From NCBI GenBank assembly GCA_905478365.1, contig CAJQIK010000091.1, positions 1-52,979 of the forward strand: a stretch of 52,979 bases of DNA, in the 5' to 3' direction. The translations under genes were made by a program, and so were the position numbers. This document shows positions 1 to 7,176 of this stretch, piece after piece (position 1 is the first letter of the stretch; each line of letters begins with the position of its first letter). The notes under the pieces were generated by a model. That model saw nothing but the letters and a program-made list of their open reading frames with translations. It ran no database searches and was not told where the DNA came from. This stretch comes from an uncultured Burkholderiales Genera incertae sedis bacterium. GTDB taxonomy: Bacteria > Pseudomonadota > Gammaproteobacteria > Burkholderiales > Eutrophovitaceae.

Positions 1-395
1 ACCAGCGATACATCGAACGTAAATTTCGATAGTTGACTGCCAGAACTATGTTCATGAAAATACTTCAGCGGCAGAACAAGAATCTTCTCAAACATCTCCT
101 CGCGTAAATCCATAACCATCTTGTTGCCAACCCACGCACTGGCGTATTGAGCAATGAACCCGCCCACCCCTCGGACTAAAAAAATCAATATCAAGGCAAT
201 GGGTGCCCATGTCATTAAGGACGGATCTTTGTCAATGAATGTTCCGTCCAAGAAAGGCTTAATCACAACAGGAAGTGCAACCTCTGTGGCCGCAGCTAGG
301 ATCATGCCAAAGATTGAAATCGAGAATACGAGCGAGTAAGGCCGCAGATACCCCAACAAACGAATGTAAAGCTTTGCGCTTTTTTCTGGTTTCAT
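1..395 (-). CDS. msbA: Lipid A export ABC transporter MsbA, N-terminal part (cut by window edge)
   Basis: Reverse-strand frame from an ATG at 393-395 that stays open to the left edge, giving about 131 residues. The translation starts MKPEKSAKLYIRLLGYLRP and contains the segments VVIKPFLDG, VRGVGGF and YFHEHSSGSQLSKFTFDV, which match the first transmembrane domain of MsbA-type exporters. In the family this inner-membrane homodimer flips lipid A-core across the membrane using ATP. The nucleotide-binding domain lies outside the window, so an intact gene cannot be confirmed. No strong ribosome site precedes the ATG, so the exact start is uncertain. The gene sits 85 bases downstream of, and in the same direction as, the TonB receptor, but nothing suggests a functional link. 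Confidence 0.8.
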   Translation of the reverse strand, partial: MKPEKSAKLYIRLLGYLRPYSLVFSISIFGMILAAATEVALPVVIKPFLDGTFIDKDPSLMTWAPIALILIFLVRGVGGFIAQYASAWVGNKMVMDLREEMFEKILVLPLKYFHEHSSGSQLSKFTFDVSL

Positions 396-480
396 CGATG
401 GCAATTTAACAGACCCCAGCAAAAACGACCAGCGTTGCCGGGGGGCTGCTCACAATCATCTATACCTTAACTATGAAACA

Positions 481-2589
481 TCACTGGCCAAAGGCGTAAT
501 CTACAGTAAGAAATAATGATCGTTCAGGCAAGGGGTAAAAGTTAAAAGCATCATTACCAACTGTGGTGCTGTTCACCGCAAACGTAAAGTACTCTTTGTT
601 TAACGCATTGTTAACTTTAAACGCGAGCGTCCAAGCACCAATATGTTTTCTCACATTGAGATCTAAAATTGAGTAGCTCGGTATTTTGCGCCCAAAAGCA
701 TTGATCTCATCGTTAGTCATGAATTGATCGCTCGTGTAATTAAGCTTAGCGCCTAAGTTATAGTTGTGCCCTAACTGCACATCAGCTGAGACCCCTATTT
801 TATTTCTCGGCACTAAAGGGATATCTTTGCCAGCTAACGGGACTCCAGCTCTTTCACCGTTTAAAAACTTGGGCTGAATATATGAAAAGTTTCCCCTCAA
901 AAGCCAACGCTCGTCTTGCCAAGTTGTTTGAAGCTCAACTCCCCGTCTCTGCGTGACGGAGTAATTTGTGTTTGCAAATGCGACCGGATCTAATCGGATT
1001 TCATTTCGGGTATCCGTTTGAAATAAGCTCGCGCTTACATAAGTTTTTTTATGGGCCCAACTTATGCCGATTTCATGCGTGTAACTGACTTGTGGTTCTA
1101 AAAAATTAAACGTTCGATCAATCTGAAACGTACCATTATTAAAGGCGTTAATAAAAACTTCATCGGAGTTGGCAACGCGAAAAGCTCGGCTAGTACTGGC
1201 CTCGATATCAATCCCGCCGGCCAGGGAATAAACCACACCTAAGTCATAGGCGTTGTTTTTGAGCGTTTGTGACTTTGACGTGGCAGCATTGTTGGTGGTA
1301 CCAAATGGCGTCGGAGCTGATGAGTCCACTGAATCTATCGCCTCTCCTTCCTGTTGTTCATGTCGAAAACCCAAAGCCAAAGTGAAATCATCTGTTAGTC
1401 CCAAGGTTCCGCGACCGTAAACGCCAATGTTAGTCTGATCCAGATCAGCGACACCGAATGGTTGAGTCTCGATTGTTTCGGGAGTGGTTGCCCGCGTGTG
1501 GGTGCGGTCCCATTTAAAGTAATCTAATCCGAATATAAACTCACTTCCCATCAACAGCTCGAGAGCGTCATATTTAACGCGTGGTGATATTTGCCATACT
1601 TTTGTTTCGATATTGGAAAACTCTTGGTTACCTGATGAAAATAAGGAGGAATCACTGTCCCGAAACGATACCTCCTCAATTATGGTCCAACGACCCATAT
1701 TCTGTGTTGCCGAAAGGGTTGCGCTATTGCCGTCGAGCGTTAAAAAGTCTTGATCAGAATCGGTTGATTTTCGGTCAATAGAACTAATCGGAGCAATCAC
1801 GCCGGGAAAGCCAAGGCCATCTGGGTTAACAAACAGATCTCCCGGTGTTCTTAAATCTAACCGATCAGCACCAGCGGTGAATGTCAGGACGCTCTGTTCG
1901 CCATACCACTGGTAATCAATTTTTGCGACCGAACGTCTCTCCTCGTTATTTTCACGATAATTATCCGAGTTATAACGCTGACCGAACACCCAAAGCCCTG
2001 CATTGTCGCCGGAGGTTGTGCCTGAAAGATCCAATGAGCGTGTTCCATATGAGCCTAGGTCTGTCCTCACTTTCATGCTCTTCTCGTTTGGCTGTTGGCG
2101 TTTTGTTATAACGTTTATATAGCCCGCCGTGGCGCCTGAGCCATAAAGTACGCCACCAGACCCTTTCACAATTTCAATACGGTCAATACTGTCCAACGGT
2201 ATTGAGGACCAGTTCACCGAACTTAAGTCATTGTTTTTTATTCGTATACCATTTAATAAAATAAGGGTATTTTCATCTCCTACCGCACCAAAACCTCGGA
2301 TGTCAACTGCTGCAGACTGAGTACCGTTGCCGAAAAAGTTATTCACGAGGGAGAGCCCACTATTGGCGGAGAGAAACTCCGGCAAACTTTGTTGGCTTGC
2401 ATTTTCAATTTGTTCAGAAGTGATCACTTCAAACCCCGGCGATAGGCGCCCTTGTTTAGCCTCGAATCGATCCACAGTGAGTAATATGGGGTCAATAGTT
2501 ATATCTTCTTGAGCGCTTCCGATAGTGACTATTGAAGAAAGGACTAACCCGACCATGACCATAGGCCGTAAATGGAGAGAACTACGCAT
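481..2589 (-). CDS. TonB-dependent outer-membrane receptor, probably for cobalamin or a corrinoid
   Basis: Outer-membrane beta-barrel receptor that takes up a ligand using TonB energy. I choose the ATG at 2589 (702 aa) over the one at 2601, because a GAGG purine run lies seven bases before it and the protein then starts directly with a signal peptide ending near GSAQ. A plug domain follows over roughly residues 25-165, with VDIRGFGAVG, LILLNGIR, and IDRIEIVKGSG followed by VLYGSGATAG. The remainder is a beta-barrel with alternating aromatic segments, ending LFLTVDYAFGQ rather than in the usual terminal Phe. The cobalamin riboswitch in its leader is the main evidence for the substrate. The protein is longer than BtuB of enteric bacteria (about 600 aa), so I do not use that symbol. 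Receptor class is certain; ligand is inferred. Confidence 0.9.
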   Translation of the reverse strand: MRSSLHLRPMVMVGLVLSSIVTIGSAQEDITIDPILLTVDRFEAKQGRLSPGFEVITSEQIENASQQSLPEFLSANSGLSLVNNFFGNGTQSAAVDIRGFGAVGDENTLILLNGIRIKNNDLSSVNWSSIPLDSIDRIEIVKGSGGVLYGSGATAGYINVITKRQQPNEKSMKVRTDLGSYGTRSLDLSGTTSGDNAGLWVFGQRYNSDNYRENNEERRSVAKIDYQWYGEQSVLTFTAGADRLDLRTPGDLFVNPDGLGFPGVIAPISSIDRKSTDSDQDFLTLDGNSATLSATQNMGRWTIIEEVSFRDSDSSLFSSGNQEFSNIETKVWQISPRVKYDALELLMGSEFIFGLDYFKWDRTHTRATTPETIETQPFGVADLDQTNIGVYGRGTLGLTDDFTLALGFRHEQQEGEAIDSVDSSAPTPFGTTNNAATSKSQTLKNNAYDLGVVYSLAGGIDIEASTSRAFRVANSDEVFINAFNNGTFQIDRTFNFLEPQVSYTHEIGISWAHKKTYVSASLFQTDTRNEIRLDPVAFANTNYSVTQRRGVELQTTWQDERWLLRGNFSYIQPKFLNGERAGVPLAGKDIPLVPRNKIGVSADVQLGHNYNLGAKLNYTSDQFMTNDEINAFGRKIPSYSILDLNVRKHIGAWTLAFKVNNALNKEYFTFAVNSTTVGNDAFNFYPLPERSLFLTVDYAFGQ

Positions 2590-2610
2590 TAAATACCTCA
2601 TTTAGTAAGC

Positions 2611-2627
2611 TTGCACCCGCCGTGCAA
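2611..2627 (-). promoter_or_regulatory. Candidate expression-platform hairpin of the cobalamin riboswitch
   Basis: Perfect 6-bp stem TTGCAC/GTGCAA closing the loop CCGCC on the plus strand (GGCGG in the RNA). It lies between the riboswitch core and the receptor start. There is no T-tract after it, so it is not an intrinsic terminator. GCGGG spanning the RNA loop and the first base of the 3' stem arm is complementary to CCCGC in the riboswitch core, which would fit a loop-loop switch that controls translation. The hairpin is seen; its role is inferred. Confidence 0.5.
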
Positions 2628-2670
2628 ATTTAAAATATGTCTCAAATAATCAAGACTCCGTCGTACCAAA

Positions 2671-2880
2671 TGGCCGGTATCCGGACTCACAAGTAATAAC
2701 TTCACGCCTTCCCTAAAGTGATAGTAAGTACTAACATTTTAGGTGGCTTCGTAGCTTTGAGGGGCTACTGATGTAAAGCTCACACTCATTCACCGTTGCG
2801 GGGGCAGTACAGGGATTGTTCCTAAAAACTCACCTGTTTCCCGATTATCCCACGCACTTCAGAAGAAGGGCGCAGGCACC
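2671..2880 (-). promoter_or_regulatory. Cobalamin (adenosylcobalamin-family) riboswitch
   Basis: On the minus strand the conserved blocks occur in order: GGTGCC at the 5' end (2880), then AATCGGGAAACAGGTG, then the signature GCCCCCGCAACGGT (about 2792-2805), and AGTCCGGATACCGGCC at the 3' end (2671-2686). These are the hallmark sequences of the cobalamin riboswitch family. It lies in the leader of the TonB-dependent receptor, so high cobalamin should reduce receptor synthesis. The end points are set by the conserved blocks and may be off by several bases. Confidence 0.96.
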
Positions 2881-2890
2881 ATTTAGACAC

Positions 2891-2909
2891 ATTGTACACG
2901 GTATACAAT
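2891..2909. promoter_or_regulatory. 19-bp near-perfect palindrome, possible operator
   Basis: ATTGTACACGGTATACAAT is a 9-bp inverted repeat around one central base with a single mismatch pair. It lies just upstream of the riboswitch, where the receptor promoter must be. On the minus strand one arm contains TACAAT, a good -10 hexamer, though no convincing -35 pairs with it. The divergent promoter of the small coiled-coil gene begins 24 bases away. The palindrome is visible; binding by a repressor is inference. Confidence 0.45.
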
Positions 2910-2932
2910 AAAAATTGTGTTTTTAAGCCGTG

Positions 2933-2960
2933 TTGACTTTTTATTCGCGTCCCCTATAGT
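2933..2960 (+). promoter_or_regulatory. Sigma-70 promoter of the TIGR02449-like/zapA/6S cluster
   Basis: TTGACT at 2933-2938 and TATAGT at 2955-2960 with a 16-base spacer. Transcription is predicted to begin near 2966-2968, which is essentially at the ATG of the next gene (2967). Confidence 0.7.
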
Positions 2961-2966
2961 TTCGGG

Positions 2967-3170
2967 ATGCATGCGCAACTGAAGTCTCTAGAACAACAAT
3001 TAGATGAGTTAATAAGCCTCGCACGAAATTTAAGGGGTGAGAATCTCACGCTTCGACAAAAGCTATTATTAGCTGAAAATGAGAAGCAAAAACTCGAAAA
3101 AAAAATAAATCTGGCAACTTCAAAGTTAGAGAACATGCTGCATCGTCACGATGAAAAGGAACAATCTTGA
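2967..3170 (+). CDS. Small coiled-coil protein of the TIGR02449 type, next to zapA
   Basis: A 67-residue, charged, cysteine-free protein made almost entirely of heptad-like leucine spacing (for example LEQQLDELISLARNLRGENL), predicted to form one long coiled coil. Small proteins of this type (TIGR02449 family, ZapB-like in character) are commonly encoded just before zapA in Gammaproteobacteria. A role at the division ring is plausible but not shown by the sequence. Its stop TGA overlaps the TTG start of zapA, so the two are probably translationally coupled. The promoter -10 ends only six bases before the ATG, which suggests a leaderless or very short-leader transcript. Confidence 0.75.
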   Translation: MHAQLKSLEQQLDELISLARNLRGENLTLRQKLLLAENEKQKLEKKINLATSKLENMLHRHDEKEQS

Positions 3171-3472
3171 GCGACCCCACGATGCTTGAAGTTGAAATTC
3201 TTGGTAAGCCATTGCGATTAGCATGCAAAGCGGAAGAAAAAGAAGACTTACTAAACGCGGTTTCATTATTAGATGAACAGATTCAAGAGATAAGAGAAGG
3301 CGGAAAAGTTGTTGGCTCGGAGCGAGTGGCCATTATGGCGGCACTCAACATTGCTCACAAACTACTTACTGTTCAAACCCGCGGTATCAATCTAAACGAA
3401 TTACGAAGTACAATCACATCGATGGGTAAGAAAATAGATACCGTTTTAAATGATCAAGAAAAATTATTTTAA
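3167..3472 (+). CDS. zapA: Cell division protein ZapA
   Basis: A 101-residue ZapA-family protein, which in other bacteria binds FtsZ in the cytoplasm and promotes bundling of Z-ring filaments. The N-terminal globular part includes VEILGKPLRLACKAEE and a helical segment with LLDEQIQEIRE; the C-terminal half is a dimerising coiled coil. Length is typical. The start is TTG at 3167, overlapping the stop of the upstream gene, with AAGGA placed about seven bases before. 6S RNA begins seven bases after the stop, the usual gammaproteobacterial arrangement. Confidence 0.92.
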   Translation: MSDPTMLEVEILGKPLRLACKAEEKEDLLNAVSLLDEQIQEIREGGKVVGSERVAIMAALNIAHKLLTVQTRGINLNELRSTITSMGKKIDTVLNDQEKLF

Positions 3473-3478
3473 TTTTTG

Positions 3479-3650
3479 TTTACTAAGGAAGAGCTGCTCG
3501 ATTAATTTTCTGAACCAATAAATTTGTTTAGGTCGCCAACTCAAGTAATGCTTTTGCGCGCGTTCCAGGAGGACGTACCTGCGGCATTCGGAAGGTGACC
3601 GCCTTGAACCTTATGGTTCAGGATGAGCCGAGCAGCTCTCCCTTAGTAAA
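3479..3650 (+). ncRNA. ssrS: 6S RNA
   Basis: A long terminal helix joins TTTACTAAGG-AA-GAGCTGCTCG (3479-3500) to CGAGCAGCTC-TC-CCTTAGTAAA (3629-3650), with a symmetric two-base internal loop. The 3' half holds CCTTGAACC and a matching GGTTCA arm, as in enterobacterial 6S RNA. Position directly after zapA and total length of about 172 bases also fit. 6S RNA mimics an open promoter and sequesters sigma-70 RNA polymerase in stationary phase. The ends are set from the helix and could shift by a few bases. Confidence 0.93.
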
Positions 3651-3674
3651 CAGTAGCTAACCAATTCTTAACTG

Positions 3675-4148
3675 ATGTCAAAATCGACCACGATTCGCTA
3701 CTGGCTCATGAAGTCAGAGCCCAATGTCTTCAGTATTGATGACCTTAAAAAGTGTCCTCGTAAAACCGAGCCTTGGAATGGTGTGCGTAATTACCAAGCG
3801 CGAAATTTCATGAGGGATGATATGTCCGTCGGGGACGGCGTGCTGTTCTATCATTCCAACTGTTCACCCCCGGGTATAGCGGGGTACGCCGAAGTAGTTC
3901 GGGAGGCATATCCGGATGAAACACAATTTGATGAAGTAAGTGATTACTTCGATAAAAAATCAACTCGTGAAAAGCCTCGATGGGTTAATGTAGACGTTAA
4001 ATTCGTCCGTAAAACCACACTATTGTCGCTACATGAAATGAAGGAGCACAAAAAACTCGAAACCATGAAAGTCCTTCAAAAAGGGTCTCGTCTATCCATT
4101 ACACCTGTAACGCCCGAAGAGTGGCGCTACATTCAAACCCTCATTTGA
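3675..4148 (+). CDS. EVE-domain protein
   Basis: A 157-residue protein that is essentially a single EVE domain (PUA-like fold), recognisable from YWLMKSEPNVFSIDDL at the N-terminus, then WNGVRNYQARNFMR, GDGVLFYHSNCSPPGIAGYAEV, and a C-terminal TLLSLHEMKEH with the closing ITPVTPEEW. The family is thought to bind modified bases in nucleic acids; no enzymatic activity is established. It begins 24 bases after the 6S RNA and could be expressed from the same transcript. In many relatives ygfA (5-formyltetrahydrofolate cyclo-ligase) occupies or shares this place, but here it is absent. No clear ribosome site precedes the ATG. Confidence 0.9.
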   Translation: MSKSTTIRYWLMKSEPNVFSIDDLKKCPRKTEPWNGVRNYQARNFMRDDMSVGDGVLFYHSNCSPPGIAGYAEVVREAYPDETQFDEVSDYFDKKSTREKPRWVNVDVKFVRKTTLLSLHEMKEHKKLETMKVLQKGSRLSITPVTPEEWRYIQTLI

Positions 4149-4966
4149 TGATGGACTTGATGATCCAATGGTGGATCGCTTATCTAGCGGTGGGAGTTTT
4201 CGTAGGCTTTTTCGCGGGTCTTCTGGGAATTGGTGGTGGGACTCTTCTCGTCCCCCTGATGGTTTTTCTATTTACAGCGCAAGAATTTGCAATAGAGCGA
4301 ACGCTGCATCTCGCCATTGGTACTTCTCTTGCCTCAATTGTCTTCACGTCTCTATCGAGTATCCGTGCTCATCATGCGCGCGAAGCCATTTTATGGCCGA
4401 CTGTCAAACAATCGGCCGGCTATCTTGTTATTGGAACCTTCTTTGGTAGCTTTTTTGCCGAATCATTAAACCCTGCCGTTTTAGCTGGTTTATTCGTTAT
4501 TTTTGCTGGATATGCCTCAATTGACCTATTTCTTAACCTCAAACCAAAGCCCTCGCGGAGCTTACCGAAAAGTATCGGCATGGGAATAGGCTCTGGGTGT
4601 GTCGGGATAATTTCAAGTCTTGTAGGTATCGGCGGCGGCGTTGTTACTATTCCCCTAATGGTTATGCACAATATTCCTATGCGAAACGCTATAGGAACAT
4701 CAGCAGCTTTAGGGTTTCCAATAGCGGTAGCGGGCGCCCTAGGATACATTTGGAATGGTTGGGGCAACATATACCTGCCAGAATACAGCATTGGTTACGT
4801 ATATTTACCAGCACTTGTAGGAATTGTTGTTGGGACCTTTATCACGGTTCCATTCGGCGCTAAGGTCGCACATTCGATACCTGTCACAGCGCTTAAAAGG
4901 ATCTTTGCTTTAATTTTGATGTTTCTAGCGATCGATATGTTCGTGAAAATATTTATTAAGGCTTAA
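4148..4966 (+). CDS. TauE/SafE (DUF81)-family membrane permease
   Basis: Integral membrane protein with about eight transmembrane helices arranged as two repeats. Each repeat carries the family glycine motif: GLLGIGGGTLLVPLM near the N-terminus and LVGIGGGVVTIPLM in the middle. The family exports or imports sulfite, sulfoacetate and related organosulfur anions, but the substrate cannot be told from sequence. I place the start at ATG 4148 (272 aa), whose A is shared with the TGA stop of the EVE gene; a second ATG follows at 4151, and an upstream GTG at 4121 would lie inside the EVE gene. The overlap suggests cotranslation with the EVE gene. Confidence 0.88.
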   Translation: MMDLMIQWWIAYLAVGVFVGFFAGLLGIGGGTLLVPLMVFLFTAQEFAIERTLHLAIGTSLASIVFTSLSSIRAHHAREAILWPTVKQSAGYLVIGTFFGSFFAESLNPAVLAGLFVIFAGYASIDLFLNLKPKPSRSLPKSIGMGIGSGCVGIISSLVGIGGGVVTIPLMVMHNIPMRNAIGTSAALGFPIAVAGALGYIWNGWGNIYLPEYSIGYVYLPALVGIVVGTFITVPFGAKVAHSIPVTALKRIFALILMFLAIDMFVKIFIKA

Positions 4967-4983
4967 ACTAATCATTTACTCGA

Positions 4984-5586
4984 CTAAGGTCGCTCCAAAA
5001 ACCAACCCGTAAGACTATGACGATCTCGATTACAGGTTAGGACCTCATGCGCGAAGAGTTCACTCAAGAACACTACAAGCGTACCGAATCGTGGAACGAT
5101 ATCAATGAATTGCTCAAGACCGGAGTTCAAATATAATCTTAAATTCCCGCCGTCATTGCTTGACCAGCCCTTATTTAAATACAGTGTCACTGTTAATTTT
5201 CGACGCTTGCTGGCCAATGGTCGATCATAATGGCGCTCATATGCTGAGCCAGATTTATACTGTGCTAGATGACACTCAAAATCAAAAAGGCCAAGGTAGA
5301 GGCTTTGATTAAGGTCATCTTTAAGCCGATCAAATTGTAAAAATACCTTTTCAATAACAGATCCCTCTTCTCGATCGAGCCACCATATTTGATCACCTCG
5401 GATACGTTCCTGAATTTGATACTGAGAGCCCGAACCAATACCCGCACTCTTATATTTACCTCTACCCACACCTGACTCGGCATATATCCTGAGTGTATCT
5501 AGTACGCTCTCGCTAAATAAGCCGTGAGTAATCGAATACCCATCACGCTCAATATCATTGCTAATTTGATTGGCGATTGAAATCAT
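4984..5586 (-). CDS. 2-oxoglutarate/Fe(II)-dependent oxygenase of the prolyl hydroxylase type
   Basis: A 200-residue dioxygenase of the prolyl-4-hydroxylase/SM-20 superfamily. The iron ligands are visible as HYD (H119, D121) and H180 in ELFAHEV; R189 nine residues later fits the 2-oxoglutarate-binding arginine. The C-terminus NRDRHSLTGWF is typical of the EGLN/SM-20-like group. The substrate is not predictable; relatives hydroxylate prolines in proteins, including translation factors. It starts 32 bases after the MatB-like gene in the same direction, so it may be the last gene of the long operon. No terminator is visible between it and the convergent permease, whose stop lies 17 bases away. 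Confidence 0.85.
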   Translation of the reverse strand: MISIANQISNDIERDGYSITHGLFSESVLDTLRIYAESGVGRGKYKSAGIGSGSQYQIQERIRGDQIWWLDREEGSVIEKVFLQFDRLKDDLNQSLYLGLFDFECHLAQYKSGSAYERHYDRPLASKRRKLTVTLYLNKGWSSNDGGNLRLYLNSGLEQFIDIVPRFGTLVVFLSELFAHEVLTCNRDRHSLTGWFLERP

Positions 5587-5618
5587 CAGAGCCTGAATTT
5601 AACAAAATCGATCTAATT

Positions 5619-7121
5619 TCAATCGCTAGAGTATGCTTCTCTTAATAGCGATTTTTGAACTTTACCCATTGCATTTCTGGGTAATTGATTCACAACGTGG
5701 ATCGCTTTAGGTACTTTATAAGTTGCGAGTTGTACTTTTAAATTCTCAATTAATAAAGCGGTGTCGGCATTAGAGTTTGCATTAAGGACGATCGCCGCCG
5801 TTACTGCCTCACCGAAGTCAGAATCCTTAATACCAAATACAGCAGACTCAAAAATGCTTGGCTCAGCATCTAAAATTAACTCTATTTCTTTTGGGTAAAC
5901 GTTGTATCCCCCCGTTATGATCAAATCTTTGGATCTACCAACTATCGTGAGATAACGCTCTTCGTCGAAGACCCCTAAATCTCCCGTTCGAAACCACCCA
6001 TCCGGAGTAAACTCTTCTTTGGTTTTTTCTGGCATATTTCGGTAACCTTTGAAGACATTTGGCCCTTTGATCTGTATGTGTCCAGTATCCCCCTGAGAAA
6101 CACTCACATCAACATCATCTACGATACGAACGCTAACCCCGGGTAACGCCCGGCCGACCGATCCAACTTTACGTACCCCATGATAAGGGTTACTCGTAAT
6201 CATTCCCGCTTCAGACATGCCGTAACGCTCTAAAATTTGATGGCCCGTTCTTTGCTCGAATAATTCGTGAGTCTCGCTTAGCAAGGGAGCTGATCCAGAA
6301 ATGAACAACCGGATCGCACGGCAAAGACTCTTAGTCAAACTGGCGCTACTTAATAGTCGCGTGTAGAACGTTGGCACCCCCATCATCACGGTTGATTTTG
6401 GTATTGCCTCAGCAACCTCTTCAACATTAAACCTATTGAGCCAAAGCATCTTCGCTCCAACCGTCAACGCACAATGGTTAGCGATAAATAATCCATGCAC
6501 GTGAAAGACCGGCAGCGCATGAAGCAAAACATCATTCTCAGAAAAATCCCAAAGTTTAGTGAGCGCATTTACGTTCGAGATCAGATTATCATGTGTCACC
6601 ATCGCGCCCTTACTTCGACCGGTAGTGCCCGAGGTATAAATAATGACCGCAACCTCGCTCGGGCTTGACGCTCGAGTCGGTGCGAATTCGGATTGCCTTG
6701 CCGAAAGGCTACTCAAGTCTTGATTATCTCCACCACTCAACACTACCGCCGAACAAGTCTTTATATCTGCCACCAAAGCCGAAACCTCATCCAATCGCTC
6801 AATGGTAGTAATGAAAAGTGTGGGTTTCGCATCCGCAATAAAATGAGTCAGTTCGGATGCCTTGTATGCGGTATTTAGTGGCACGAAAATGTAACCGCCT
6901 TTTATACAGGCCAAGTAGAGCAGTAAACTGGGCAAGCTTTTTTCTACTTGCACAACAATACGATCACCGCCCCGTGCACCTAATGCACTCAAGGCATTTA
7001 AATAACGTGATACTTCGCTGCCAAGCTGGCTGTACGAGATGTTGCGCTCATTGCCAATTTTTATTGCTATGTTTGCTGGCTTTAATTGGACAACATTTTC
7101 AATAAGTGAATAAAAATTCAT
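5619..7121 (-). CDS. matB: Acyl-CoA synthetase, MatB (malonyl-CoA synthetase)-like
   Basis: A 500-residue adenylate-forming ligase (ANL superfamily) that would activate a carboxylic acid to its acyl-CoA using ATP. It has the phosphate loop YTSGTTGRSKGAM (about 162-174), the motif LERYGMSEAGM, the hinge region GWFRTGDLG, and the C-terminal catalytic lysine in NAMGKVQ (K487). The stretch after the AMP motif (SNPYHGVRKVGSVGRALPGV) closely resembles malonyl-CoA synthetases, and the length is typical. No malonyl-CoA decarboxylase gene is nearby, so the product may feed fatty acid synthesis or be decarboxylated elsewhere. It lies 55 bases after the M20 hydrolase in the same run. Ligase class is certain; malonate as substrate is probable, methylmalonate or another short diacid is possible. 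Confidence 0.85.
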   Translation of the reverse strand: MNFYSLIENVVQLKPANIAIKIGNERNISYSQLGSEVSRYLNALSALGARGGDRIVVQVEKSLPSLLLYLACIKGGYIFVPLNTAYKASELTHFIADAKPTLFITTIERLDEVSALVADIKTCSAVVLSGGDNQDLSSLSARQSEFAPTRASSPSEVAVIIYTSGTTGRSKGAMVTHDNLISNVNALTKLWDFSENDVLLHALPVFHVHGLFIANHCALTVGAKMLWLNRFNVEEVAEAIPKSTVMMGVPTFYTRLLSSASLTKSLCRAIRLFISGSAPLLSETHELFEQRTGHQILERYGMSEAGMITSNPYHGVRKVGSVGRALPGVSVRIVDDVDVSVSQGDTGHIQIKGPNVFKGYRNMPEKTKEEFTPDGWFRTGDLGVFDEERYLTIVGRSKDLIITGGYNVYPKEIELILDAEPSIFESAVFGIKDSDFGEAVTAAIVLNANSNADTALLIENLKVQLATYKVPKAIHVVNQLPRNAMGKVQKSLLREAYSSD

Positions 7122-7176
7122 GACCTGACTTGTAAGATTGGTTGCTTGATAACCTTAATCAATATCCAGTTGAGCC

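Noticed and set aside
154..339. A 61-residue plus-strand open frame at the left edge
   Set aside because: It lies antisense to a frame with clear MsbA homology and has no promoter or ribosome site.
420..480. G/C-rich stretch after the TonB receptor gene as a terminator
   Set aside because: Only imperfect pairing could be found and the T-run is not directly after a stem, so I do not call it.
4121..4147. GTG start extending the TauE-like permease into the EVE gene
   Set aside because: The added residues are the EVE C-terminus in another frame; the overlap start at 4148 fits a membrane protein N-terminus.
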